A DNA stretch of 64,000 bases from Typha latifolia. Taxonomy: Eukaryota > Streptophyta > Magnoliopsida > Poales > Typhaceae. The translations under genes were made by a program, and so were the position numbers. The stretch lies in assembly GCA_019914945.1 (NCBI GenBank), contig CM034104.1, positions 7,938,501 to 8,002,500 on the forward strand. The letters run 5' to 3'. Position 1 is the first letter of the stretch. Each line of letters opens with the position of its first letter. The notes under the pieces are model-generated. The model had not been told where the DNA came from and did not search any database. It was given only the letters and a program-made list of their open reading frames with translations. This document shows positions 42,971 through 54,339 of this stretch, one piece after another.

Positions 42971-44784
42971 ATAGTTGTTACGAGGTCATAAAATTATTGC
43001 AGAAAGTAGTTCGCGCAATCGAGGGAAAATATTCACCAAATATTTTCTCGTAATCATAAAATTACAAAACTAAGTGGAATCAATCCATATCTCCCTAAAA
43101 CTAGGACTAAAATATGATATATTGCAGATGATGGTGGTGGTGACGGGTGGAGTGGAAGTTAGGGTTATGAATGATAATGGAGATGAGGTTGGAAGGGTGA
43201 TGTTTTTTAAGGGATAAAGATGAAGGGAAAGAAGTGGTCGAGATTCCAAAAAAGAGGGAGGACTCGACAGACGAGTGAGATTAGAAGTTAGGAGAGACCT
43301 TGCCAATGGTAGAGTTGATACGATTCGGACTTCACCGACGTCTTCTCGAGCATGGATTCACTTTAGGAGTGTTTTTGTTTCATGTTTTAGTGTTTAATTT
43401 TTATTAAAATAAGTTTTCTATAAGTCGCGTTCGAACGCAGGTGGAGTGAGTTTGAACGCAGTTTGTGAACGGGGTTGTGAACGTGGTGAAGAGAATGTAC
43501 TGTGCGTTCGAACGCACTGTGAACGCCTGCATCGCGTTCGGAAATACCGACAGGTGCGTTCAATCGCGCGTTCGAACGCCTGCAACGCGTTCGCAAATCC
43601 AGAAGAGCGAACTCGGTGCGTTCGAACGCGGTCGATGAAAATTGTGTTTTTAGGGTTAATTTGAGTTGTTGGTTAGCCTATAAAAGGATGTGGTAGGCAA
43701 CCAAATTGATTATTGATTATTGAGATTGAGTTTTGCCTTGCCTCCTTCGTCTTCTTCGCTCCCATTCTCTCAATCCCCGGCGACGCCGCTTCTAACCTCC
43801 CTCGTCCGTCTAATCACCCTAGTCCCTTAGGGGTGGCCCTCTTCTCCCCCTTCGTCCAATCTATCCAACACTTGCCCTAATCGTTCCATCAACCACAACC
43901 TTTCCACCTCACTTTTCACCGGTGCCACCACATTAACGCCGGTCCACCTTCAACCACTATTACCTAGGATCACGTGCCTCCATCCACGGATCCAAAACAG
44001 ACCATCTGACCTTTGTCCACAAATCAGACGATATCTCGAGATCCCCACATCCGATTCGCTTGCAACTAGATTTGTTGTAAAGCTCTTTTTTGGGGCTACA
44101 ACATATCAAAGTCTCATGTCGATCCGATGGCAGCATATTTCGAGATCTTATTTTAAAGTTCCGTGCCAGATTTAGTCCAGATCAAGAATTGGAAGAGATC
44201 GACCCTTCACCAAAAAGGCGAGATCGTATCAAGCTGGTATCAGAGCTCCATAGCCAGAGGCGTGATCGTATCAAGCTGGTATCAGAGCTCCCTAGCCAGA
44301 GGCGTGATTGTAACAAGAGTTGGTAAGTTGGTGAAGAGGGAGGAGGGAGATTAGGGTAGAGAAAAGATAGGGAGGTAAGAAATCAATAATCCAATAGCAT
44401 AATTAATTTGGCTGCCATCGACACCTTTATAGAGGCTAGCCAACAAGTCCTAATAATAATAAGTAACCCTAATTCTAGTGGATTCCTGTCGATCAAGTTC
44501 GAATGCGCCCGATCGCATTTGAATGCACAAAAAGAGTTGTCTGTATGTGCGAACGCAATGCAGGCATTCGAACGCCGCGTTCGAACGCGCCTTATCGCGT
44601 TTAAACGCACCCCACCGCGTTCGAATGCGCATTTCACGTTCTTTGTATTTGCGAACCAGATGCAGGCGTTCACAAGGGCGTTAGAATGCGACCCATTCCA
44701 CATTCGAGTGCGACCTACATGAATTTTATTTTAAGGAAAATAAATAACTAATGCAATAAGAAAAGACTCTAATAAGGTGTATCA
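42971..44784 (-). repeat. Gypsy-2B 3' LTR (L6), split by LTR C
   Basis: The 5' end TGATACACCTTATTAGAG (minus) at 44784 follows a polypurine-like GGGGAAGCTTGGTGGGC. It matches 50215-50969 along its length once LTR C (43316-44315) is removed. The palindrome cluster is at about 44490-44700. Confidence 0.7.
43316..44315 (+). repeat. LTR C, solo (1000 bp), TSD AGAGT, with two internalised primer-binding sites
   Basis: Perfect TSDs AGAGT at 43311-43315 and 44316-44320. LTR-type ends occur at 44231, 44273 and the true end 44315 (GATTGTAACA), spaced exactly 42 bp. Full TGGTATCAGAGC words lie at 44235-44246 and 44277-44288. The U3 palindrome array is at about 43428-43640 and the TATA box CTATAAAAG at about 43679. 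Confidence 0.88.
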
Positions 44785-44799
44785 GCCCACCAAGCTTCC

Positions 44800-45225
44800 C
44801 CTACCTTGCCCTCAAGGTATAAAGTCAGGGAAACGCTTTAAGATGTCCGTTTCCAACTCCCATGTTGCCTCATCGGATGGCTTGTCAAGCCACTAAATAA
44901 GAATCTCCATCTCTAATCTGGTACCATGACGTCGTCGGGACCTAGCAAGTACGCGAACACGCGAACTGGCTCTACGATCTCTTTCTCCTCCAATGACTTC
45001 GGTAGAGCTGATCCAACGACCTCATGATCTCTAATGCGCTCCCTCAATAATGAAACATGGAAGACAAGATGCACTCTCAACCCCTCTGGTAGCTCCAAAC
45101 GATATGCCACCAGACCAATGCGCTATAACACCCGAAACGGACCAAAGTAGTGATATGCTAACTTTTGGTTTCGCATCAGATGCAAGGTCACCTGTCAATA
45201 CGGTTGTACCCTCACAAACACCCAA
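44800..45225 (-). pseudogene. Gypsy-2B integrase C-terminal region
   Basis: Reads MAYRLELPEGLRVHLVFHVS and, in another frame, WLDKPSDEATWELETDIL up to FPDFIP, a chromodomain-like end. The stop is followed by GQGRGSLVG overlapping the polypurine tract before the 3' LTR at 44784. Confidence 0.7.
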
Positions 45226-45279
45226 CTGCCAATGTCAAACTCCTGCTCCCGATGGCTACGATCATAAATTGCCAATGAG

Positions 45280-46010
45280 CAAGTTTAAGATGGGCACGCA
45301 ACCTCCTTAATGTGGCGTCTCTATCCATCAAAGCTAAGTCCACCTCCCTCCGATTTGCAGATGCCACTGAATCATAAACACGTATTGTCGGAGACATGCA
45401 CCCATATACCACCTCGAATGGAGTCATGCCTATACTACTGTGGTAGGCGGTGTTGTAAGACTACTCTGCCCACAGTAAGAACTCCAACCATCGTTTCAAC
45501 ATCTCTCTAACAAAGCACCTCAAGTATTGCTCAATGCCCTGATTGACCACCTCGGTTTGGTCGTCCATTTGTAGATGGTAGGCCGAATTGAAGTTCAATC
45601 GAGTCCCCTGTAATCTGAAAAACTCCGTCCAAAAGTCGCTCATAAATACACGATCACAATCTGAGACAATCGTGCGTGCCATGCCATGTAACCGAGCAAC
45701 ATCTCTAACAAAAATTTCAGCCAGTGACTTGGCTGAAAATGGATGTGACAATGCAGAAAAGTGCTCGTACTTACTCAATCTATCAACCACCACAAAAATA
45801 ATAGAATAACCATGTACTAGTGAAAGACGCTCTATGAAATTCATAGAAATGTCTCCTCACATCTTGCCTCAATTCTGGCCACGTGCAACTCTAAGATATC
45901 CTCTTATAAGTCTTCAAGACACCCTCATGACTAGCCTCTGGAGTTTGGTGAAAATGCTCAAACAATTTCTGCCGCAATATATCATTTGCAGGCACCCGAA
46001 TGCATCCGCG
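45280..46010 (-). pseudogene. Gypsy-2B integrase remnant
   Basis: Part of the zinc finger (HQTPEASHEG near 45945) is followed by a deletion. The core frame 45844-45461 holds MNFIERLSLVHGYS, the aspartates in VVVDRLSKYEHF and IVSDCDRVFMSDFW, and the glutamate in DQTEVVNQGIEQYL, so the DDE triad is present. It continues after a stop with SSIGMTPFEVVYG near 45400. Confidence 0.75.
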
Positions 46011-46259
46011 GTCCAGCAACAAACCGCCTCGATTCTCCAGCTCTAGATGGCGCCTCGGATCATCCAACACCTCCTATTACAATCTCAAAACATCTGGGAC
46101 AGATGTACATGCATACCTTAGCTCGTTAAGGAAGGGAAATATAGGAGAAGAATAGGCTGTGAGCTCCGCGGTATCGGATTTCATAAACATATCGCAACAA
46201 TTTTGTGACCCATCTCTGCTCTGCCAGAGTGTATACGCTGTCCTATAAAGTACGGAAGG

Positions 46260-46654
46260 CTTATTTGATCAGTTTGGATAATGAATCACCTACTGATCAA
46301 ATAAGGCCTCCACTTTATCACCGCATGCAGAATTGCTAACATCGTTCTCTCGTAGGTCAATAAATGCTGGGATTTTTGTGATAAAGCCTTACTAAGAAAG
46401 GCCATAGGACGCCCTCTTTGCATTAGTACAACTTCTATGCTAACTCCCGACGCATCACATTCCACAATAAACTCTTTAGTGAAGTCCAGTAGAGCTAAAA
46501 TGGGCGCCATTGTCATTGTTGTTTTTAGTTTTTCAAAAGCTGCAGTGGCTTCATTCGTCCATCTAAAAGAGCTCTTCTTCAACAAAGAAGTGAGAGGAGC
46601 AGTGATCTTGCCATACTCGGCAATGAAACGGCGATAATACTCGGTCAGTCCCAA
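46260..46654 (-). pseudogene. Gypsy-2B RT connection and RNase H remnant
   Basis: GLTEYYRRFIAEYGKITAPL and LKKSSFRWTNEATAAFEKL lead to the RNase H start FIVECDASGVSIEVVLMQ and LTYERTMLAILHAVIKWRPY. The segment ends in a stop near 46286 and the rest of RNase H is decayed. Confidence 0.75.
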
Positions 46655-46659
46655 AAATC

Positions 46660-47408
46660 CTCACAATCCTGTGGTGGTAGTAGGAATGGGCCAAGCGGTC
46701 ATGCATGCCACCTTTTGAGGATCCGCCGCTACACCTTCCGCTGAGATGATGTGGCCTAAATACTCCACTTGTGGTACTCCCCATAAGCAATTAGACTTCT
46801 TGATCTTCAACTGGTTTTGCTTTAACAAATTCAGCACATCCTCCAAATGCCGTCAATGCTCCAATGCAATCATGTTATACAGCAAAATATCATCAAAGAA
46901 TACCAAGACATAGCTTCGCAGTAGAGGCCGAAAAATATCATTCATGAGGCCTTGAAAGTAGCTGGAGCAATAATAAGACCAAAGGGCATCACTCAGAACT
47001 CGTAGTCCTGTCCGAAGTCCAAAATGCTATTTTATGCACATCCGTTGGGTGAACTCTTATTTGATGGTACCCGGCCCTCAAGTCATGCTTGCTGAATCTG
47101 GTCGCCCCTACTAGCTCGTCCAACAGCTCCTCTATGACTGGAATGAGATACCGATCCTTAACGGTGATAGCGTTTAGTGTCCGATAGTCAACACAAAAAT
47201 GTCATGTCCCATCCTTCTTTCGCACCAATAGCACGGGCAAGGAGTAAGAGCTATGATTTGGTTGTATGAGGCCTTGCTCCAACATCTCGGCTACAATCTC
47301 TATGCGATGGTCCATCATTCGCCTTGGTGGCAACTCATTTGGTTCTTGAAACAGTCCAGCAAATTTATCCAATAAATTAGACAACTCTATGGTGGTACAT
47401 GGACTCAT
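46660..47408 (-). pseudogene. Gypsy-2B reverse transcriptase remnant
   Basis: Begins LSNLLDKFAGLFQEPNELPP, then QGLIQPNHSSYSLPVLLVRK and [18 protein letters not shown], a frame break, and the catalytic context [12 protein letters not shown] at about 46890-46915, so the FDD motif is kept. A segment after HRIEIV is deleted relative to the copy at 63.5-63.9 kb. The thumb reads VEYLGHIISAEGV near 46740. Confidence 0.75.
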
Positions 47409-47549
47409 TTGAGGCTCATCTCCTGTTGATCATAACTAAAGAAGATAGGCCAAATCAATCGCACAAGGCATCCCCACCATCAGCTGCATCATTGGAATCA
47501 GTAGAGAACGAATGCCATCAAGTCGCACATCTTTATATCTTTGTTTAAA

Positions 47550-48040
47550 TTTCATCCACATGCTCCGGAAATCAAATGTGACGGGTCCCAAACTCTATAA
47601 CCACTGAGTGCCAGGGACAATGTCCGCTCCTCGCAGTGGGAATGGATATACCAAAATTTCAACCCATATACCGACCCGACGGCACAAGCTCTAAACCTTA
47701 AGCTTCATGCCGTCTCCAATAGCAACGTCAAAACCCATGGTCAGTTGAGCATCCAAGCCCAATCTCCTCACTAACCTCTCATCTAGAAAGTTGTGTATAC
47801 TCCTCGAATCGATGAGGATATGCATATAATGCTTTCTAACGAGTCAATCTACCCGCAATGCCCTCGGTGCGGAAGTACCCGAATATGCATGCATCGATAT
47901 TTCAGCTTGGATATCTTCCTCCGTGCCCTCCTCCACGGTCTCCTCATGGACCTTTTCTGAACAATCTCCATCACCAACAATCTCATCGTCCTCCTCAAGA
48001 CCGTCGATAAGCATCACACTCCCGATCGGTTTGGAACATC
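47550..48040 (-). pseudogene. Gypsy-2B protease remnant
   Basis: GLEEDDEIVG and EEDIQAEISMHAYSG precede ILIDSRSIHNFLDERLV at about 47770-47830. The active-site triad DSG/DTG is DSR, so it is inactive. ADIVPGTQWL and SLGPVTFDF follow in a shifted frame. Confidence 0.7.
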
Positions 48041-48049
48041 GATGATCGG

Positions 48050-50177
48050 GGGTGAAACGTTCATCACATCGAAAGAAAAGGCCCTTCGCTCTTTGCTCCT
48101 CCACCTGGGCAAGTGTGAGAGTTCAAACGGGAGGTCTTGTGCCTCCTCTAACATTAGAAGAATGTATCAAAGGTGGTTGTGGTCTAGTACTAGCAGCCAT
48201 TGTCTTTGTACCTACAAAATTTCTAGCCAGCCTTCTAGGCGCAAACTGCCCCTCTCGATTGCCCCAACTTATTTTTGCTGCCATATTGAGAGCCTTATGC
48301 CTTTGCTCCATTCTCATGACCTTCTCAAAGGCATCCTCAAGAGTGGTAGGACATAGAGCATGAACATCCACTTGTATCTCCTCTCGCAGCCTTGAAATGA
48401 ATGTGGTCATTAATGTTGGTTTGGACCAAGGTGGCTCACAACGACTACTAACTCTTTCAAATTTTGCTTGGTACTCTAATACAGTCGTCCTCTGAACTAT
48501 CTTGCTTAATGTGGCAGCAAAATCTTTATATGCTACTACCCTAAATCTGCGTGTAATCCTCCTATACTAGTTAGCCCAACTGATAAATCCTCCACCATGA
48601 ATAACCGATTGATACCAATGCAATGTCGTTCCTTGGAGGTGAAAGCTTGCCATCTGGACCTTTGCGTCCTTTGCTGTCCCTTGACAATCAAAGCATTGTT
48701 CAATTTGAAACACCCAATTTATTGGATCACCGTATTGGAATTTTCAAAAATCTAAGCGTGCGGTTCTTCCCCGAATAGCATTTATGGGGTTCGCGAAAGA
48801 TCCTTCGTTCAGGTCTGAACCTTTGTGCAAGTTGATCTCCTTCTCTAAATCCTCGAGCACGTCCATCACCATCTCCAAAGGGATCAACTGATACGATTCA
48901 GACTTCACCGACGTCGTCTCGAGCATGGATTCACTTTAGGAGTGTTTTTATTTCATGTTTTAGTGTTTAATTTCTATTAAAATAAGTTTTCTGTAAGTCG
49001 CGTTCGAACGCGGTTTGTGAACGGGGTTGTGAACGTGGTGAAGAGAATGTACTATGCGTTCGAACGTGGTCGGGCGAGTTCGAACGCGGTCGACGAAAAT
49101 TGTGTTTTTAGGGTTAATTTGAGTTGTTGGTTAGCCTATAAAAGGATGTGGTAGGCAACCAAATTGATTATTGATTATTGAGATTGAGTTTTGCCTTGCC
49201 TCCTTCGTCTTCTTCGCTCCCGTTCTCTCAATCCCCGGCGACGCCGCTTCTAACCTCCCTCGTCCGGCTAATCACCCTAGTCCCTTAGGGGTGGCCCTTT
49301 TCTCCCCCTTCGTCCAATCTATCCAACACTTGCCCTAATCCTTCCATCAACCACAACCCTTCCACCATCACTTTTCACCGGTGCCACCACATTAACGCCG
49401 GTCCTCCACCAACCATCATTACCTAGGATCTCGTGCCTCCATCCACGGATCCAAAACAGACCATCTGACCTTTGTCCACAAATCGGACGATATCTCGAGA
49501 TCCCCACATTTGATTTGCCTAAAACTTGATGTGTTGGAAACCTCTTTTCTAGGGCTACAACATGTCAAAATGTCACATCGATCCAACGGCGGAATATGTT
49601 GGGATCTTATTTCAAAGTTCTGTGCCAGATCTAGTCCAGATCAAGAATTGGAAGATATCGACCCTTTACCGAAAAGGCGTGATCGTAACATCAACCTCAT
49701 CGTCAAAGTGTCAATCCTCTTCATCAACGAAGCGCACCGATGCCGCACGCCTCTTTGGTACCACCACTACCCGTCTTGGGTTTTGTAACGGAGGTGGGGG
49801 ATGATGTCTAGGCATAGGTAAAAGAGGATCATTGACACTAACATGTCGCACCTAGACCTATGGGGTATCGGTTTGTTGTGGTCCCACTACTAGTTCTTTT
49901 TGAGGCACCAATCTTCGTTGAGGAGATGACGAAGCCGATCGATTCATACATATTCCTTTAAAGCATTATGATCATTCTACATTGCGTCAACTCTATGCAA
50001 CAATGTTTGGAACATGTCCCTAAGTTCATTCGCCAAGTCTATGTTCACACTCATGGACGTTGGTGGACTCAGTCCTACCATGGTCGCTCGAAGGGAATCT
50101 ATCTCACGGTTAGGGTTATTGTGGACTGAGTCTTCCCTTGTCAATGTGCTCTCCATTGGTCTCCTTATTTCCACCAT
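48050..50177 (-). pseudogene. Gypsy-2B gag, interrupted by LTR D
   Basis: N-terminus at 50177 (MVEIRRPMESTLTRED, then LANELRDMFQTLLHRVDAM). After LTR D come FQIEQCFDCQGTAKDAKVQM and the gag core ISRLREEIQVDVHALCPTTL, then a histidine/cysteine-containing RCDERFTPDHRC (about 48040-48070), a zinc-knuckle-like remnant. Several stops; a close relative of the gag at 24.3-25.5 kb. Confidence 0.7.
48889..49690 (+). repeat. LTR D, solo (802 bp), TSD TCAAC, no internalised PBS
   Basis: Perfect TSDs TCAAC at 48884-48888 and 49691-49695. Starts TGATACGATTCAGACTTCAC and ends GATCGTAACA with no TGGTATCAGAGC inside, so it shows the ancestral end of this family. Short palindrome array at about 49000-49095. 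It interrupts gypsy-2B gag. Confidence 0.88.
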
Positions 50178-50214
50178 TAATGGAGGTTTGAGGTTCGCCT
50201 GGCTCTGATACCAT

Positions 50215-50969
50215 TGATAGGTTACAGATTGATTCTCTTAAGTTCTGAATTTGTTGTAGGAAGCAGTCCGCGCAACCGAGAGAAAATATTCACCATATAT
50301 TCTCTGTAGTTAGAAAATTGCGAAACTAAGTGGAATCGATCCGTAATTCCCTAATCTACATTTTTTGTATTTACGTCCTTCACAAATTAGAACTAAAATT
50401 GGGACGAAAACATGATAAATTATGGATGATGGTGGTGGTGATGGGTGGAGTGGAAGTTAGGGTTATGGATGATAATGGAGATGAGTGTGGATGGGTGATA
50501 TTGTTTAAGGGATAAAGACAAAGGGGAAGAAGTGGTCGAGATCCCAAAAAAGAAGGAGGACTCGACAGACGAGTGAGATTAGAAGTTATGAGAGATCTTG
50601 CCAATTTAGAGGTGACAGGTTGGTGAAGAGAGAGGAGGGAGATTATGGTTGAGAGAAGATAGGTTGGCTGCCATCCACACATTTATAGAGGCTAGCCAAC
50701 AAGTCCTAATAATAATAAATAACCCTAATTCTAGAGGATTCCCGCCGATCACGTTCGAACGCACAAAAGGCGTTGTCTGTATGTGCGAACGCAATGCAGG
50801 CATTTGAACGCCGTGTTCAAACACGCCCTATTGCGTTCGAACATGCATTTCACGTTCTTTATATTTGCGAACCTGATGCAGGCGTTCGAATTCGACTTAC
50901 AGAAATTTTATTTTAATGAAAATAAATAACTAATGCAATAATAAAAAAAGACCATAACAAAGTGTATCA
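50215..50969 (-). repeat. Gypsy-2B 5' LTR (L6, 755 bp)
   Basis: Begins TGATACACTTTG (minus) and ends CCTATCA next to the PBS. GCGTTCGAACGC-like words lie at about 50750-50895 and the TATA box in GCTAGCCTCTATAAATG at about 50685. Confidence 0.75.
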
Positions 50970-51389
50970 TGATGATCCAGCCCCTACCAACACTGAACTC
51001 CGCGTGGCCCTTTCCTTGGTGCCCGCTTCTGAGCCTAGTCGACAGCAACCATAGGGGATGATTGGTTGACAATCATGATATCACTATTCACTACAACAAA
51101 CTGAGCTGCGTGGCCATGGGTTCAGCGCTGCCACGACCCCCAGCGGCTACAATTGGCTTCCTCGGGAAGCTATCCATAAGTCAGGGTTTTCCACCAAGGT
51201 TTCATGTCGCCACTACTCCCTTGTAGTGGGGTCATGGGTCCCTTCTGCAATTGCAGTAGATCGAGCCCGAGCTTGAATTGGTCATCCACCGTTGTTCACC
51301 GCTGCTCTGCCAATGTGAGGACCGACCAGATGGTGATTACTGATGGCCATCCACAGTTTTCAAATATGATTTAGCAAAGTAGTCATGTG
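50970..51389 (+). other. Possible continuation of the plus-strand gag remnant, then unassigned
   Basis: The first ~80 bp read in frame with the sequence at 42970 if the gypsy-2B element is removed. The rest has no recognised content. Confidence 0.35.
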
Positions 51390-51545
51390 AACATAGTTCT
51401 TTAACTCCTATCTCGAAATTCCTTTTTTAAATTGCTAACCATATGTTGGAGACAAAAGTGGTGGTATGCTAATGGCTCAGTCCATCCATTTCTTTCATCA
51501 TTAATTGCTGCTATAATTCTGGCATGATAATCTAAAACCAAACAT
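51390..51545 (-). pseudogene. Mutator (MULE) transposase fragment, C-terminal side
   Basis: Reads LVLDYHARIIAAINDERNG and LAYHHFCLQHMVSNLKKEF, the conserved C-x2-H-type block of plant MULE transposases. It is the continuation of the fragment at 55686-56794, from which the gypsy element with TSD AACAT separates it. Confidence 0.7.
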
Positions 51546-52479
51546 TGATACCATCTTCCCTGGATTGGGTTTGATCTATCTTGTTATTAAATCTGTGCAA
51601 GTCCTTTCGAAGGAGATTCCTGAAGATATGACCATGGGATCAACATGAAATTTTGATAGGTCCTGGAAAAGAGCTTTTCGATGAATCTAATTTTGGGTCA
51701 TTTGGACGACAGGATCTGGAGATATCTTCATATAAATGGGCGAACATCAGGGAGTCTAATCTGCTAGATTTAGATCAGAATATGATTTTGGATCCGTGGA
51801 TGGGGGCATGTGATCCTAGGTGGAATATGGAGGTAGTAGGGCGGCAGTAAAGGGTGGAACTAGTAAGGAAGTGGTGGGAGAAGATTATGAATGGTGGTAA
51901 GGGATAGGTCGAAGTTAGAGAGAGATTTGAAGAAGAGGGAGGAATGGGTTGCCCCTAAGGGACTAGGGTGAGTGGCCGGTCGAGGGAGGCTAGAGGCAGC
52001 GGCGCCGTGGTGGTGGCTGCTGCCGTGGGAGGAGAGAATGAGAGGGAAGCAAAGGAAGAATATTAGGGCAAGAAACTTAATTCATTGATCATCCTCTTTT
52101 TGGTTGTCATCCACACCTTAAGAGGCTAACCAAATAAGCAAAAAATAATAATTATTAACCCTAGAAATAGTGAATCTCACTGATCGCATTCGAACACACA
52201 AATTATATTCTCTGTTGATGCGAACGTATGCAGGCGTTCGCACGCAGGCGTTCGAACATCGTTTGCGCGTTTGAACACACAAATAGTGTTCTCTATCGAT
52301 GTGAATGCCTACAGGCATTCGTTAGGGCGTTCGAATGCACCCCCTCCTGTGTTCGAATGTAACATATAGAATCTTTAATTTTTTTTGAAATAAATAACTA
52401 GCACAATAAGAAAAGATTCCCGTAAGGTGTATCCATGCTCAAAACGACTCAGTGAAGTCCGAATCACATCATCGTATCA
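51546..52479 (-). repeat. Element 7 3' LTR (934 bp)
   Basis: Begins TGATACGATGATGTGATTC (minus) and ends GATGGTATCA. Decayed GCGTTCGAACGC words at about 52185-52365. A polypurine-like tract lies at 52480. Confidence 0.75.
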
Positions 52480-52489
52480 ATCCACCATG

Positions 52490-53740
52490 CTTCTGCCACC
52501 TCGTCCTCAAGGTGTGAAATTGGGGAAGTGGTCCATAATATCTAACTCGAGCTCCCAAGTAGACTCGTTAGTGGGCTTGCCTAGCCACTTGATCAATCAT
52601 TGTAGCATTTGATACGACCCGTAATACTTATGACCTAGCTTCTAGTTCAAAATCGGCCTTAATGTGGATTGCCGATATGGTTGAGCTCGAAGGAACACCA
52701 ATTGACCCAACTCGAACTCATGCTCACATCGGCTCTTGTCATGAGTCTGCTTCATGTGATTTTGGGCTGATGCTAGGAGAATCTTGAGCCATCTTAAGGT
52801 TTTATCTCAGTTTGCAAGTTCTAAGTCGAGCTCGATCCGACACCGCAAGTCTATCGTAGTTACGAAAGACAGGGGAAGTGCGCCCATAAACCGTCTCAAA
52901 GGGGGTCATGCTGATGCTAGAGTGATGAGCCATATTGTAAGATCACTCGGCCCATGGGAGGAATTTGACCCAATCCCTTGGTTGGTCTGCCACAAAGCAA
53001 CGCAAGTATTGCTCGAGTCTGCGGTTCACCACTGCGATTTGGCCATCCATCTCGGAGTGACAAGCTGAACTAAGGTTGACTTAAGTCCCTTGCAATCTAA
53101 AAAACTCGGACCAAAACTCACTAATGAATATGCGATCCCGGTTGAACACGATTGTCTTAGGCATCTCATGTAAGCACGCCACTTCTCGAACAAAAAGTTT
53201 TAGCAACCTTCTTCGCTGAAAACAAGTGCATGAATGCTATGAAATGAGCATATTTGCTCAGCCTATCCACCACAATGAACACCACCAACTGGCCTCAAAC
53301 ATCTGGCAGCCCCTCGATGAAGTCCATGGAGATCCTCCCAAATATGCTCCGGTATAGGTAGCGGTTGCAACAACCCACTTGGTTTGAGTGTCTTCGACTT
53401 GACTCGTTGGTAGATTTGGCATTTGCGCATATATTTCTTCACATATGACTTCATCGCTGTCCACGTATAGCTTTGGGCCAGCCGCTTGTAGGTGCGTAAG
53501 ATCCCTTTGTGGCCTACTATAGGGGTATCATGGAAGTGTGCCACCAATAGTCTCCGCAGCCCCTCGTCCACGGGTACCTTGATCCGCCCGCGCTCGAGCA
53601 CCAACCCATCACGCTCCTCATGCTCAGGGTGGCTCAATGGGTTCTCTCTCAGCTCCTCCATGAGTCGGACCGGATCTTGATCCTCTACACTGGCTCTCCG
53701 CAAATCTAAAAAGAAAGGGAAGGTTTGTGCTAAAAAAGAA
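52490..53740 (-). pseudogene. Element 7 integrase
   Basis: From LASFLAQTFPFFLDLRRASV through the zinc finger HFHDTPIVGHKG and CQIYQRVK (second cysteine lost), the linker PSGLLQPLPIPEHIWED, IVFNRDRIFISEFWSEFF, DGQIAVVNRRLEQYLRCF (E replaced by A), DWVKFLPWAE and a C-terminal STWELELDIMDHFPNF. Multiple frameshifts. Confidence 0.75.
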
Positions 53741-53759
53741 GCGAGCTCGCTTGCGTCCG

Positions 53760-54298
53760 GTTGGCGCAAAAGGGCATCTACGACTTGGTTCTCGATCTTG
53801 TAGACTAGCTCGTAGTCATACCCAAGGAGCTTCATGACCCACCATTGCTGTGCCGATGGTGTGCACACGTTGCTCCATGAAGAAGGGTAAGCTTCGTTGG
53901 TCCGTGTGGATAGTAAACCGTCGGCCAATCAAATAGGGTTGCCATTTGGTGACAGCGTGTAGAATTGCAAGCATTTCGCGCTCGTTGGTGGATAATTATC
54001 GCGACTAGTCTGACAATGCCTTTCTCATATACGCCACGGGCCTGCCATTCTGCATCAAACCAGCTCCAATACCTGCACACGAGGCGTCGCATTCCACCAT
54101 GAAGGGCTTGTTGAAATCTGGCAGAGCCAAAACCAGCACGACAGAGATAGCTGCCTTCAATGCTTCGAAAGCCTCCATCACCTTGCTCGTCCATTGAAAC
54201 CCTCCTTTTCTGAGTAAGGAGGTTAGCGGGATAGCGATCTTGCTATAATTGGCAACGAATCGCCGATAGTACCCTGTCAACCCAAGGAATCCCCTCAA
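53760..54298 (-). pseudogene. Element 7 RT C-terminus and RNase H
   Basis: MRGFLGLTGYYRRFVANYSK, then FMVECDASCAGIGAGLMQNG and MLAILHAVTKWQPYLIGRRF, TDQRSLPFFMEQRVHT, LLGYDYELVYK. These show the canonical RT-RNase H order for the family found scrambled in the array. Confidence 0.75.
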
Positions 54299-54339
54299 TT
54301 CCTACGTATTAGTAGGGATCGGCCAGCCCACCATGTGTT

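Larger units (their letters stand above)
42971..50969 (-). mobile_element. Gypsy-2B: two-LTR Ty3/gypsy element, decayed, with two nested solo LTRs
   Basis: 5' LTR 50215-50969, PBS 50202-50213, then on the minus strand gag, protease, RT, RNase H, integrase and a 3' LTR ending near 42971. LTR C (43316-44315) interrupts the 3' LTR and LTR D (48884-49695 with TSDs) interrupts gag. Canonical domain order is kept, but every domain has stops or deletions. The left LTR edge is mutated and no TSD could be matched. Confidence 0.75.

Noticed and set aside
43428..43640. GTTCGAAC words as tRNA genes or pol III B boxes
   Set aside because: The core GTTCGA matches a B box, but the following bases do not, there is no A box, and no cloverleaf can be drawn.
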